From: Bacteroidota bacterium
GTDB taxonomy: Bacteria; Bacteroidota; Bacteroidia; Flavobacteriales; Flavobacteriaceae
NCBI GenBank assembly: GCA_018829465.1
Contig: JAHJTN010000012.1
Span: 293,480 to 357,479 of the forward strand
Reading direction: 5' to 3'
Length of the DNA stretch: 64,000 nt
In this document: piece after piece, positions 44,334 through 52,698 of the stretch
Numbering within the stretch: position 1 is the first letter of the stretch
Layout: the number at the start of each line of letters is the position of its first letter
Program-made: the position numbers and the translations under genes
The notes under the pieces: model-generated
What the model was told of the DNA's origin: nothing
The model's input: only the letters and a program-made list of their open reading frames with translations
The model's database searches: none

Positions 44334-44963
44334 ATGCACGAATTAAAAAACAGTTTGATAGAAGTCAGAAAAGCCTATCGACTTTTATATGACTATCAAA
44401 AGAAAGTATTAGACCTTGTTCAATTCATAGGTTCCGAATATGGACGCAGTTACAATGGAGGCTACTCAAAATACTGTAATGTTGCACCACGAAATGGTAA
44501 AGGTTCTTTAGACCAATGGGCTTGGGATTGGTTAAATATGTATTATTATGAATTCAATTTTCACGATGTAGAAAATAAAAGTTACTTTTCTGTTTTATTA
44601 ATTTCTGATACAGGATTTTACGAAGCCAAAAATGAAGATTCAAAGTTTAATGATAAATTAGAATTAGAAAAATATACAAACGCAGAAAGGAGCAGTACTA
44701 AATTGGCATTTGTTTATGGTGATGGAATCTGGGAATGTGATGGCTTTTTAAAAAATGATTGTTGGGAAGACCCAGAGTTTCTTCTAAAAAACCAAGGAAT
44801 TTTCATTAAAGAAGACAATCTAGGTAAAATGGTATTTAAAAGTTATAATCTTGAAGAATTTTCAACTAAAAAAAATGCTATTAATAATTTGAGGGATTTT
44901 TCAGATTATTGTAATTCAAATGGTATAAATTTTAGATTAAAGAGAGATATAGAAGACATATAG
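44334..44963 (+). CDS. Unknown partner protein of the PD-(D/E)XK cassette
   Basis: 209 residues, family not recognised. The start has a helical segment (IEVRKAYRLLYDYQKKVLDL, 8-27) that could make a coiled coil. The middle is strikingly aromatic (SLDQWAWDWLNMYYYEFNFH near 61-80), followed by strand-like SYFSVLLISDTGFYEAK. No catalytic motif, no signal peptide and no transmembrane helix. It starts immediately after the nuclease-like gene's stop and has the same high A+T content. It may be a sensor, an inhibitor or a substrate adaptor of the nuclease-like protein. An attC-like repeat follows 7 bases after the stop. Confidence 0.65.
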   Translation: MHELKNSLIEVRKAYRLLYDYQKKVLDLVQFIGSEYGRSYNGGYSKYCNVAPRNGKGSLDQWAWDWLNMYYYEFNFHDVENKSYFSVLLISDTGFYEAKNEDSKFNDKLELEKYTNAERSSTKLAFVYGDGIWECDGFLKNDCWEDPEFLLKNQGIFIKEDNLGKMVFKSYNLEEFSTKKNAINNLRDFSDYCNSNGINFRLKRDIEDI

Positions 44964-44970
44964 TAAGCTA

Positions 44971-45107
44971 GTGGCCAACACCTTGTACAGACCACCTCGG
45001 GGCAAGTGATGGAACCTAAAGCCTGCGTTTTTTTGCTAACTTTACGACCTGCTCGAAAGTTCTCGCGGTTTTATCCGCAACGAGCCATACACGCAAAACG
45101 TTAGCAC
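44971..45107 (+). repeat. Cassette-type hairpin repeat R1
   Basis: 137 bp opening with GTGGCCAACACCTTGT and closing with GTTAGCAC, so the ends are imperfect inverted repeats. Inside, GCTCG...CGAGC encloses GCGG-TTTTAT-CCGC. It is clearly related to R2 (45745-45898), sharing GCCAACACCTTGT, CAAGTGAT and AAAGCCTGCG. It lies directly after the nuclease-like cassette. Confidence 0.65.
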
Positions 45108-45162
45108 CAAGCTATGAAAACGCGTTAATCCAAAATAAATAAAGACTGAATTGATAATTTTG

Positions 45163-45170
45163 TATCTTTG
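45163..45170 (+). promoter_or_regulatory. -7 promoter box of the antitoxin gene
   Basis: TATCTTTG (TAnnTTTG) lies 18 bases before the ATG at 45189, just after repeat R1. Confidence 0.5.
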
Positions 45171-45188
45171 ATCAAAAGACAAAAAGAT

Positions 45189-45431
45189 ATGGATTTAGAA
45201 GCAAGAAAAATATCATTTGTTCAAGAATTTTTAAGACTTCAAAACGAAGAAATCGTTAGCGGACTTGAAAAATTATTGCGTAAAAGAAAAGCTGAATTGA
45301 TTGAAAAAAATTTCAAACCAATGACGATGGAGCAATATAATGCAGAAATTGACCAGGCAATGGAAGATTCAAAAAATGGACGAATGATAAAAGCAACGGA
45401 TTTAAAGGCTAAAATCCAAAAATGGAATTAG
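45189..45431 (+). CDS. Type II antitoxin of the RelE/ParE cassette
   Basis: 80 residues from MDLEARKISFVQEFLRLQNE. The N-terminal helices and the second half with MTMEQYNAEIDQAMEDSKNG and KATDLKAKIQKW match small bacteroidotal antitoxins that pair with RelE/ParE toxins. It should bind and neutralise the downstream toxin and repress the operon. A frame extension to a TTG at 45168 overlaps the -7 box and is unlikely. Overlaps the toxin gene by 10 bases. Confidence 0.8.
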   Translation: MDLEARKISFVQEFLRLQNEEIVSGLEKLLRKRKAELIEKNFKPMTMEQYNAEIDQAMEDSKNGRMIKATDLKAKIQKWN

Positions 45432-45739
45432 AAGTTTATTGGTTAGAACTTGCGGAAAACAAACTTGAAGATATTTACAGCTATTATTCAATCAAAGCAA
45501 GTAAAAGAGTAGCTGAAAAATTAATTAATGGAATCGTTGACTCCACTATTGGAATTGAAAAGCAACCAGAAATAGGACAAGTTGAAACCAGTTTGAAACA
45601 TAGAGAACAAGAATTTCGATATTTAGTGTTTAAGAATTACAAAATAGTTTATTGGATAAATGATGACTTTAAGCGTATCGAAATTGCGAATGTTTTTGAC
45701 ACGAGACAAGACCCTGATAAAATAAACGAAACGAAATAA
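45422..45739 (+). CDS. RelE/ParE-family toxin
   Basis: 105 residues with the usual RelE/ParE fold pattern: VYWLELAENKLEDIYSYYSI at the start, a helical hairpin, then EFRYLVFKNYKIVYWINDDF and IEIANVFDTRQDP at the end. Family members either cleave mRNA on ribosomes or inhibit gyrase; which applies here cannot be told. Full length and intact. The cassette lies between repeats R1 and R2. Confidence 0.88.
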   Translation: MELEVYWLELAENKLEDIYSYYSIKASKRVAEKLINGIVDSTIGIEKQPEIGQVETSLKHREQEFRYLVFKNYKIVYWINDDFKRIEIANVFDTRQDPDKINETK

Positions 45740-45744
45740 AGCCA

Positions 45745-45898
45745 GTTGCCAACACCTTGTCATAACGCATCGCGGGACAAGTGATTGACCCGAAAGCCTG
45801 CGATTTATGGTTAACTTTTATACTTAACCGGAAAGTACGCGTTTCTTTTATCGCAACAAACCATGCATGTTAAACAAAATCTTAACATGAGCGTTGGT
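45745..45898 (+). repeat. Cassette-type hairpin repeat R2
   Basis: 154 bp opening with GTTGCCAACACCTTGT and closing with GCGTTGGT. It contains several hairpins: ATCGCGGG...CCCG...GCGAT, GGTTAA-CTTTTATAC-TTAACC, and CATGTTAA-ACAAAATC-TTAACATG (perfect 8-bp arms). It is homologous to R1 and lies directly after the toxin gene. Confidence 0.65.
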
Positions 45899-45931
45899 TA
45901 ATTTTTTGTAATTTTCATCAAAAATTAAGGT

Positions 45932-48592
45932 ATGAATTTCAAGAAGATTTTAAAAATCACCGGTTTTACCTTTTTGGGTATATTGCTTATTTTAATTGCC
46001 ATTCCATTTCTCTTTGAAGGCAAGATCAAAGATGCCCTCAAAGAGGCACTCAACGAGAATGTACATGCACAGGTAGATTTTACAGACGTCAATTTGAGTT
46101 TTATACGCAGCTTCCCCGACGCCAGCTTGACGATTACAAACCTGAAAGTCATAAACTTCGAACCCTTTGCTGGCGACACCTTGCTCGCTGCACAAAACAT
46201 TTATCTCAACCTTTCTTTGATGGATATCATCAAAGGCGGTAAAGTATCTGTACACAATTTTGAACTCGAAAAGGCTTTTATCAACATCAAAATAGATTCG
46301 CTCGACAGGGCCAATTATGACATTGCCAAAAAAAGTGATACACAAACACAGTCAGGCAAAGAGACAGCTGAAAAACCTTCCGATTTTTCAATGTCGCTCG
46401 ATGCCTATAAAATCACAGACAGCCGAATTTACTACCTCGATGACAAAGCAAAGATTTTTTTGAAACTCGACCAATTTAACCACGAAGGCACCGGAGATTT
46501 GACAGCAGATAACACCGTACTCTCTACCCACACCCAAACCAATATCTCTTATGAAATGGGCGGAACGCGCTACTTCAACAACACCAAAACCACCCTACAA
46601 GCCGACTTGGATTTGGATATGAAAAACCAAAAATACACCTTCAAACAAAATGAATTGCGCATCAACCAGTTGCCACTCAATTTTGACGGGTATGTTCAGT
46701 TGCTCGACCAAGGCCAACAAATAGATATTACTTTTAAAACACCCAGTTCTTCATTTAAAAACTTTTTGGCAATCATTCCGGAAGCATACGCCAAAGACAT
46801 CGAAAATGTAGATACACAAGGCGATTTTGTGGTAAACGGCTCCATTAAAGGTTTGTCAACCGATGAAAGAATACCAAACCTAGACATCTATGTTTCCTCC
46901 GAAAAAGCATCTTTTAAATATCCCGATTTGCCCAAAAGCGTGGAAGATATTTACATCAAAATGGCTATAAAAAACGAAACAGGCATCACCAACGATACCT
47001 ATATCCAAATGGACACGCTTTGCTTTCGTATAGATCAAGACCTGTTTCGCGCCAACGGACGTTTTAGCAATTTGATTGAAAACCCGATGATTAAATCACA
47101 TATTGATGGCCAAATAGATTTGTCTAAAATTGCGCAGGCCTATCCACTTACACTCGATACGCCCCTGCAAGGTATCGTAAAGGCAAATTTGAAGAGTGAA
47201 TTTGATATGGGCTCCTTGGAAAAAGAACAATACCAACAAGTAAAAGCCAGCGGCAATTTTTCAATAGATAATTTTATTTACAAATCTGAAGATTTTAAAT
47301 CGCCCTTCGAAATAAAAACAGCTTCTTTAGTTTTTAATACCAGCAAAGTACAGCTTAACAAACTCGAAGCCAAAACCGGACAAACAGATATGTCCGCAAC
47401 AGGAACTTTAGACAATTTATTTGGGTATTTGTTCTCAGACCAAGTACTCAAAGGCAGCTTCGAGCTGTCTTCCAATCAATTTGCAACGGCTGACTTTATG
47501 GACGACGAAAACAACACAACAGACACCCCGTCAGATTCCGAAGCAGACCAAAAAGGCACAAAGGGCGAAGGCGCATCCAAAGTGGAAGAAAGCCCGTTTA
47601 TGATTCCTAAAAAAATTGATGCCGTTTTCAATGTAAAAGCGCAAACTGTTTTGTATGACAACCTTACTTTGCGCAATGTAACCGGAAAAGCCTACATAAA
47701 AGACCAAACCGTGCGCTTCGAGCAGGTGACATCAAACCTTTTTGGCGGAAAACTAGCCTTCAACGGGAATGTATCTACACAAACGAACGTACCGAAATTT
47801 GAAATGAATTTGGGTGTGAATGAATTTGATATCGAGCAGTCTTTTCAAGGGCTCAGCTTGTTTCAAAATTTGACGCCCCTTGCTGCAGCACTTCAAGGCA
47901 AATTCAACACCACCATTGACCTGAAAGGGGCTTTAAATTCGGATATGTCTGTCAATCTGCAGTCTCTTACCGGCGATTTATTAGCCAATTTGTTGGGCGC
48001 CAAATTTAAACCCGACAGCAACAGCAATCCTTTAGTGGCAGGCCTGACTTCTAACTTAAACTTTTTAGATCTCACAAAACTCAATCTGAACGATTTGAAA
48101 GCACAACTCGAATTTAAAGACGGCGTCGTAGAAGTAAAGCCTCTCACGCTTATGTATCAGGACATTGCAATCAACGTATCGGGAACACACGGCTTCGATC
48201 AAAACATGAGTTACAACGCCACCTTCAACGTCCCCGCCAAATATTTGGGTAGCGGCGCGAGCAGCCTGTTGGCCAATTTGAGCGGACAAGATGCCCAAAA
48301 TGTGACCGTTCCCATTACAGCCAACATAGGCGGTAGCTTTAGCAATCCCATCATCAAAACCGATATGCAAAGTGCCATCCAAAACCTGTCCCAGCAGCTT
48401 GTGAATAATCAAAAACAAAAACTGATTAACCAAGGGACGGGTGCACTTGGTGGAATATTGGGAGGTAACCAAAAGCAAGCCGACACCCTGAAAAAAGACT
48501 CTACAGCCACTAAGAAACCCGTGGAAGAGGCCGCCAAAAGCCTATTGAACAATATTTTCGGAAGTAAAAAGAAAAAAGACACCGTCAATTGA
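45932..48592 (+). CDS. AsmA-family envelope protein
   Basis: 886 residues with an N-terminal transmembrane helix (TFLGILLILIAIPFLF, ~12-28) followed by the AsmA-type start (DFTDVNLSFIRSFPDASLTI, ~50-69). The long remainder is mostly beta-strand; the AsmA-like C-terminal domain has FNGNVSTQTNVPKFEMNLGV, DLKGALNSDMSVNLQSLTGD and INVSGTHGFDQNMSYNA. The C-terminus is polar and Lys-rich. AsmA-like proteins are long periplasmic groove proteins thought to carry lipids between membranes. A Ser/Asp/Thr/Gly-rich linker lies at ~525-555. Confidence 0.85.
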   Translation: MNFKKILKITGFTFLGILLILIAIPFLFEGKIKDALKEALNENVHAQVDFTDVNLSFIRSFPDASLTITNLKVINFEPFAGDTLLAAQNIYLNLSLMDIIKGGKVSVHNFELEKAFINIKIDSLDRANYDIAKKSDTQTQSGKETAEKPSDFSMSLDAYKITDSRIYYLDDKAKIFLKLDQFNHEGTGDLTADNTVLSTHTQTNISYEMGGTRYFNNTKTTLQADLDLDMKNQKYTFKQNELRINQLPLNFDGYVQLLDQGQQIDITFKTPSSSFKNFLAIIPEAYAKDIENVDTQGDFVVNGSIKGLSTDERIPNLDIYVSSEKASFKYPDLPKSVEDIYIKMAIKNETGITNDTYIQMDTLCFRIDQDLFRANGRFSNLIENPMIKSHIDGQIDLSKIAQAYPLTLDTPLQGIVKANLKSEFDMGSLEKEQYQQVKASGNFSIDNFIYKSEDFKSPFEIKTASLVFNTSKVQLNKLEAKTGQTDMSATGTLDNLFGYLFSDQVLKGSFELSSNQFATADFMDDENNTTDTPSDSEADQKGTKGEGASKVEESPFMIPKKIDAVFNVKAQTVLYDNLTLRNVTGKAYIKDQTVRFEQVTSNLFGGKLAFNGNVSTQTNVPKFEMNLGVNEFDIEQSFQGLSLFQNLTPLAAALQGKFNTTIDLKGALNSDMSVNLQSLTGDLLANLLGAKFKPDSNSNPLVAGLTSNLNFLDLTKLNLNDLKAQLEFKDGVVEVKPLTLMYQDIAINVSGTHGFDQNMSYNATFNVPAKYLGSGASSLLANLSGQDAQNVTVPITANIGGSFSNPIIKTDMQSAIQNLSQQLVNNQKQKLINQGTGALGGILGGNQKQADTLKKDSTATKKPVEEAAKSLLNNIFGSKKKKDTVN

Positions 48593-48616
48593 GCTTTTTT
48601 CTAACGAACTAAAAAC

Positions 48617-48624
48617 TACCTTTG
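48617..48624 (+). promoter_or_regulatory. -7 promoter box of mvaD
   Basis: TACCTTTG fits TAnnTTTG, 14 bases before the mvaD ATG. Confidence 0.55.
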
Positions 48625-48638
48625 CGCAAAATTTTTGC

Positions 48639-49721
48639 ATGGAAGATTTTTTTTTAACTAACAAACCCTATTTAACAGCCATCGACAAGGCAAGCGTTGA
48701 AGCCGAAGCGCCCAGCAATATCGCTTTGGTGAAATACTGGGGAAAAAAACCCAACCAGATTCCGGCAAATCCCTCGGTGAGTTTTACACTTTCAAACGCT
48801 AAAACCCGAACCCGTATTGATTTTGAAAAATGCAAAAGCCAGCCTCAGGCTTCTTTTGAGGTCTATTTTGAAGGAAAAAGAAACCAAGCTTTCAAACCCA
48901 AAATTGCGCAGTTTTTTGAGCGCATCCAAAAACACCTTCCGTTGCTTAGCCAATACCACTTGGATATTTTCACCGAAAACACCTTTCCACACAGTTCGGG
49001 GATAGCCTCTTCGGCTAGTGGCATGGCGGCTTTATCTTTGTGCCTGTGCGATTTTGAACGCAGATTAACACAAACCGACCCAGATGTTGAGTTCTGGAAA
49101 AAGGTTTCTTTTTTGGCACGATTGGGCTCAGGGAGTGCCTGTAGAAGTTTGAAGGGACCTGTGGTGCTTTGGGGAGCAAATCAAGCAGATGACAATGCCT
49201 CCGATTTGTACGGCACGCTGCCAAGTTTTCCAATACATCAAATATTTCAAGATTTTCAAGATACCATTTTACTGATCGACAAAGGCGAAAAAAAAGTGTC
49301 GAGTAGCGTAGGACATGGGTTGATGCACGCACACCCTTTTGCAAACCAGCGTTTTGCGCAAGCACATCAACATTTACATCAAATTAAAGAAGCTTTTTCT
49401 GCCGGAAATATTGAAGATTTTATACGCATCGTAGAAAGTGAAGCACTCAGCCTGCACGCCATGATGATGACTTCCGAGCCCTATTTTTTACTGATGAAAC
49501 CCGAAACGCTAAAAGTGATTGAAAAGATTTGGCTTTTTAGAGCGCAAACCAATATTCCTGTTTGTTTTACGCTTGATGCCGGCGCAAATGTGCACGTACT
49601 CTACCCGAACCAGGTAGCCGAAAAAGTTAGAGAATTCATTCAAAGTTCCTTGTTGATGCATTGTGAAAACAATCAATTTATAGATGATTTTATAGGTGAA
49701 GGTGCAAAAATTATAAGTTAA
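48639..49721 (+). CDS. mvaD: Diphosphomevalonate decarboxylase
   Basis: 360 residues of the GHMP kinase superfamily. Landmarks: ALVKYWGKKPNQIPANPSVS (~30-49), the GHMP loop PHSSGIASSASGMAALSL (~113-130), SGSACRSLKGPVVLWG (~164-179) and the catalytic region with DKGEKKVSSSVGH. The enzyme makes isopentenyl diphosphate from mevalonate diphosphate with ATP. Together with the downstream kinase it shows that isoprenoids are made by the mevalonate route, as in most Flavobacteriia. Confidence 0.93.
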   Translation: MEDFFLTNKPYLTAIDKASVEAEAPSNIALVKYWGKKPNQIPANPSVSFTLSNAKTRTRIDFEKCKSQPQASFEVYFEGKRNQAFKPKIAQFFERIQKHLPLLSQYHLDIFTENTFPHSSGIASSASGMAALSLCLCDFERRLTQTDPDVEFWKKVSFLARLGSGSACRSLKGPVVLWGANQADDNASDLYGTLPSFPIHQIFQDFQDTILLIDKGEKKVSSSVGHGLMHAHPFANQRFAQAHQHLHQIKEAFSAGNIEDFIRIVESEALSLHAMMMTSEPYFLLMKPETLKVIEKIWLFRAQTNIPVCFTLDAGANVHVLYPNQVAEKVREFIQSSLLMHCENNQFIDDFIGEGAKIIS

Positions 49722-49747
49722 GTTAACAATTTATATATCAGATTGTT

Positions 49748-49755
49748 TACTTTTG
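49748..49755 (+). promoter_or_regulatory. -7 promoter box of the mevalonate kinase gene
   Basis: TACTTTTG fits TAnnTTTG, 21 bases before the ATG at 49777. Confidence 0.5.
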
Positions 49756-49776
49756 TGGGAGAAAAAATAAACAGCT

Positions 49777-50715
49777 ATGAAAGGACCGCTATTTTATTCT
49801 AAGATTTTGTTGTTTGGCGAATATGGCATTATCAAAGATTCCAAAGGTCTTTCGATACCTTATAATTTTTTTAAAGGTGCGTTGAAAAAGACTAAAACGC
49901 ACTCCGAAATATCAGAAAAATCTGCCTTGGCGCTTCAAAAGTTTTACACCTATCTCGCCGAATTGCAAAAAACGCAACCAGATTTGGTGACCTTTGATTT
50001 GGAAGCTTTTCAGCAAGACATCGATGAAGGAATGTATTTCGATTCCAGCATTCCACAAGGTTACGGCGTAGGCAGTTCGGGTGCTTTGGTGGCTGCGGTT
50101 TACGACAGATATGCAAAAGATAAAATTACGGTTTTGGAAAATCTCACTCGAGATAAGTTGTTGAAATTAAAAGGTATTTTCGGTGCCATGGAATCTTTTT
50201 TCCACGGTAAAAGCTCCGGACTCGACCCCCTCAACAGCTATTTGAGTTTGCCCATTTTAATCAATTCTAAGGACCACATAGAACCCACCGGCATTCCTTC
50301 TCAAAAGAGAGCGGGGAAGGGCGCCGTGTTTTTGCTCGATTCCGGAGTTATAGGCGAGACCGCACCCATGGTTAAAATTTTTATGGAAAACATGGAACAA
50401 GAAGCTTTTAGCGAGATGTTGCAAAAAGAATTTGTTCACTATACCAATGCCTGTGTGGATGATTTTTTAAAGGCAGATGTCAAATCACTTTTTTCGAACA
50501 TCAAAAGCCTTTCACATGTCGTTTTAGAAAACTTTAAACCGATGATTCCGGAGAAATTTCACAAAATCTGGAAAAAAGGCATCGATACCAATGCGTATTA
50601 TCTGAAATTATGCGGTTCGGGCGGTGGTGGATATATCTTGGGTTTTACAGAAGATATCGAACGCGCACAGAAAGCATTGAAAAACTACAAACTGGAAGTG
50701 GTTTACAACTTTTAA
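49777..50715 (+). CDS. Mevalonate kinase (GHMP family)
   Basis: 312 residues. The N-terminal KILLFGEYGIIKDSKGLSIP (~9-28) is the GHMP kinase start; the ATP loop is PQGYGVGSSGALVAAVY (~93-109); KSSGLDPLNSYLSLP (~148) supplies the catalytic Asp; CGSGGGGYILGF is the C-terminal motif. The role is phosphorylation of mevalonate or a later step; annotation as mevalonate kinase fits the neighbourhood (mvaD upstream, prenyltransferase 12 bases downstream). Confidence 0.87.
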   Translation: MKGPLFYSKILLFGEYGIIKDSKGLSIPYNFFKGALKKTKTHSEISEKSALALQKFYTYLAELQKTQPDLVTFDLEAFQQDIDEGMYFDSSIPQGYGVGSSGALVAAVYDRYAKDKITVLENLTRDKLLKLKGIFGAMESFFHGKSSGLDPLNSYLSLPILINSKDHIEPTGIPSQKRAGKGAVFLLDSGVIGETAPMVKIFMENMEQEAFSEMLQKEFVHYTNACVDDFLKADVKSLFSNIKSLSHVVLENFKPMIPEKFHKIWKKGIDTNAYYLKLCGSGGGGYILGFTEDIERAQKALKNYKLEVVYNF

Positions 50716-50727
50716 TGAAAACTTTTC

Positions 50728-51633
50728 ATGCGGTATGAGCCACACAAGCATATCATTATCAAGCTTTTTGGTCTCTTTGCCGTAGTCCGTGGCTACAATG
50801 TTGCCGCAATTGTATTGGCACAATACCTAGCCGCCATTTACATCTTTTCACCGGATTTGTCTGTGCGGGCGGTTTTGTGGGATTCACAGCTTTTTTGGAT
50901 CATCTTTGCCTCATCACTTGCCATTGCATCAGGCTATATCATCAACAGTTTTTACGATGCCGAACGCGATAGAATCAACCGGCCACGCCGAACACTTTTC
51001 GACAGGATTATAAGTCAAAGAAGCAGACTTTTTGCCTATTTTATCCTCAATTTTCTCTCTGTCTTTGTTGCTGCTTTTGTGTCGTTCAGGGCTGTAATTT
51101 TTTTTTCCGCATATATATTTGCCATTTGGATTTATTCCCTAAGACTGAAACGGATTCCCTTTTTTGGCAATTTGGTGTCGTCAATTTTAATCATCATGCC
51201 GTTTTTCGCGGTTTTTATTTATTACAAAAATTTTCAACAAGTTGTCTTTGCGCATGCTACGATTCTGTTTTTGATGCTGTTGATGCGCGAAATGGTCAAA
51301 GATCTTGAGAATCTACAAGGCGATTTGTTGTTGGATTACAAAACCATCCCGGTGATATACGGGGAAACCTTTTCAAAAAAAATCATCACACTCTTTGGCC
51401 TCATCACGGCAATAGTCATTTTAACCCTTGTCAATACGTTCCCTATCGGGTATATGTTCTTGTACTATTACGCTAGTATTTTTTTAATAGCCCTCGCACT
51501 GTTTTACTTATGGAAAACTAAAGCCAAATGGGGATATGTACTGGTGCATAATATTTTTAAATTTATCATTGTGGCCGGCGTTTTCTCTATTGTGTTGATT
51601 GATGTTGACTTGCTTTTACGGAAGATTTTTTAG
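50728..51633 (+). CDS. UbiA-family prenyltransferase
   Basis: 301 residues with about eight hydrophobic helices. The two Asp-rich motifs of UbiA enzymes are present: INSFYDAERDRINRP (~77-91) and MVKDLENLQGDLLLDYKTIP (~190-209). They bind prenyl diphosphate through Mg2+. Flavobacterial homologues are often annotated as geranylgeranylglycerol-phosphate geranylgeranyltransferase; the acceptor here is not known. It follows the mevalonate kinase gene by 12 bases, so supply and use of isoprenoids are linked. Confidence 0.85.
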   Translation: MRYEPHKHIIIKLFGLFAVVRGYNVAAIVLAQYLAAIYIFSPDLSVRAVLWDSQLFWIIFASSLAIASGYIINSFYDAERDRINRPRRTLFDRIISQRSRLFAYFILNFLSVFVAAFVSFRAVIFFSAYIFAIWIYSLRLKRIPFFGNLVSSILIIMPFFAVFIYYKNFQQVVFAHATILFLMLLMREMVKDLENLQGDLLLDYKTIPVIYGETFSKKIITLFGLITAIVILTLVNTFPIGYMFLYYYASIFLIALALFYLWKTKAKWGYVLVHNIFKFIIVAGVFSIVLIDVDLLLRKIF

Positions 51634-51747
51634 CGTTTTCCGACTATGAATTTACAAGGATTCATAGCAACTTCTTCTTTATATGTTTATTGAGAGGGAT
51701 TTGTTTTTACCAAAATTTGTATCTTCCACTTTGATAAATAATTCACG

Positions 51748-52692
51748 ATGCCTAAAATACTTCATCTAGACACCAACCATCCTTTACTTATAGAAGGACT
51801 GGCCAAGCTGGGTTTTGAAAACCATACCGATTACACTTCCGACAAAACAACTATTGAAAAAAAGATAGCCGACTATGAAGGCATCATCATCCGAAGCAGA
51901 ATCCCTATCGACAAAAGCTTATTGCAGGCGGCTACCCGCTTACAATTTATTGGGCGTGTAGGTGCCGGTCTTGAAAACATTGATGAAACTTTCGCCAAAA
52001 AAAGAGGCATCCAACTTTTTAATGCGCCAGAAGGCAACCGAAATGCGGTGGGCGAACATGCACTAGGTTTGCTTTTGTCTTTACTGAACAGGATTCACAT
52101 GGCCCACTTCGAAATAAAATCCGGAGTATGGCGCAGGGAAGCCAACAGAGGCGTCGAACTCGATGGGAAAACGGTGGGCATCATAGGTTATGGAAACACC
52201 GGCAAGGCTTTTGCAAAAAAACTTCGGGGTTTTGATGTGGAGGTTTTGTGTGTGGATATTTTGCCGGATATGGGCGACACATATGCACGTCAGGTAACTT
52301 TTGACGAACTACAACGGCAGGCAGATGTGGTCAGCTTGCACATTCCGCAGACCCCACAAACGTTGATGATGGTGGATGAAAATTGGCTCTCGGGTTTTCA
52401 GAAGCCTTTTTGGCTGATCAACACCGCTCGTGGTAAAAGCGTGGTAACGCAAGATTTAGTCGCTGCGCTTAAAAATGGTCAAGTACTCGGCGCCGGTTTA
52501 GATGTTTTGGAATACGAAGCGGCCTCTTTTGAAGATTTTTTTGAGCGCGCAAACATACCGGAACCGCTAACTTATTTACTACAAGCGCCCAATGTGGTGC
52601 TCACGCCACATGTGGCAGGATGGACGGCGGAATCCAAAGTAAAACTGGCACAGACCATAGTCGATAAAGTAAGTGCATTTTACCAATTGTGA
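51748..52692 (+). CDS. D-2-hydroxyacid dehydrogenase (phosphoglycerate-dehydrogenase-like)
   Basis: 314 residues. Substrate Arg region GRVGAGLENIDETFAKKRGI (~70-89), Rossmann motif VGIIGYGNTGKAF (~144-156), catalytic Arg in INTARGKSVV (~230) and His in LTPHVAGWT (~290). NAD-dependent reduction of a 2-oxo acid; the PHGDH-like annotation is common but the substrate is uncertain. ComEC follows 6 bases later. Confidence 0.87.
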   Translation: MPKILHLDTNHPLLIEGLAKLGFENHTDYTSDKTTIEKKIADYEGIIIRSRIPIDKSLLQAATRLQFIGRVGAGLENIDETFAKKRGIQLFNAPEGNRNAVGEHALGLLLSLLNRIHMAHFEIKSGVWRREANRGVELDGKTVGIIGYGNTGKAFAKKLRGFDVEVLCVDILPDMGDTYARQVTFDELQRQADVVSLHIPQTPQTLMMVDENWLSGFQKPFWLINTARGKSVVTQDLVAALKNGQVLGAGLDVLEYEAASFEDFFERANIPEPLTYLLQAPNVVLTPHVAGWTAESKVKLAQTIVDKVSAFYQL

Positions 52693-52698
52693 CACACT

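Noticed and set aside
43680..45739. Calling the nuclease-like pair a restriction-modification system
   Set aside because: No methyltransferase motifs in either protein or in the neighbouring genes.
44971..45898. R1 and R2 as a CRISPR array or as insertion-sequence ends
   Set aside because: Only two copies, far longer than CRISPR repeats, no spacers of constant size, and no transposase between or beside them.
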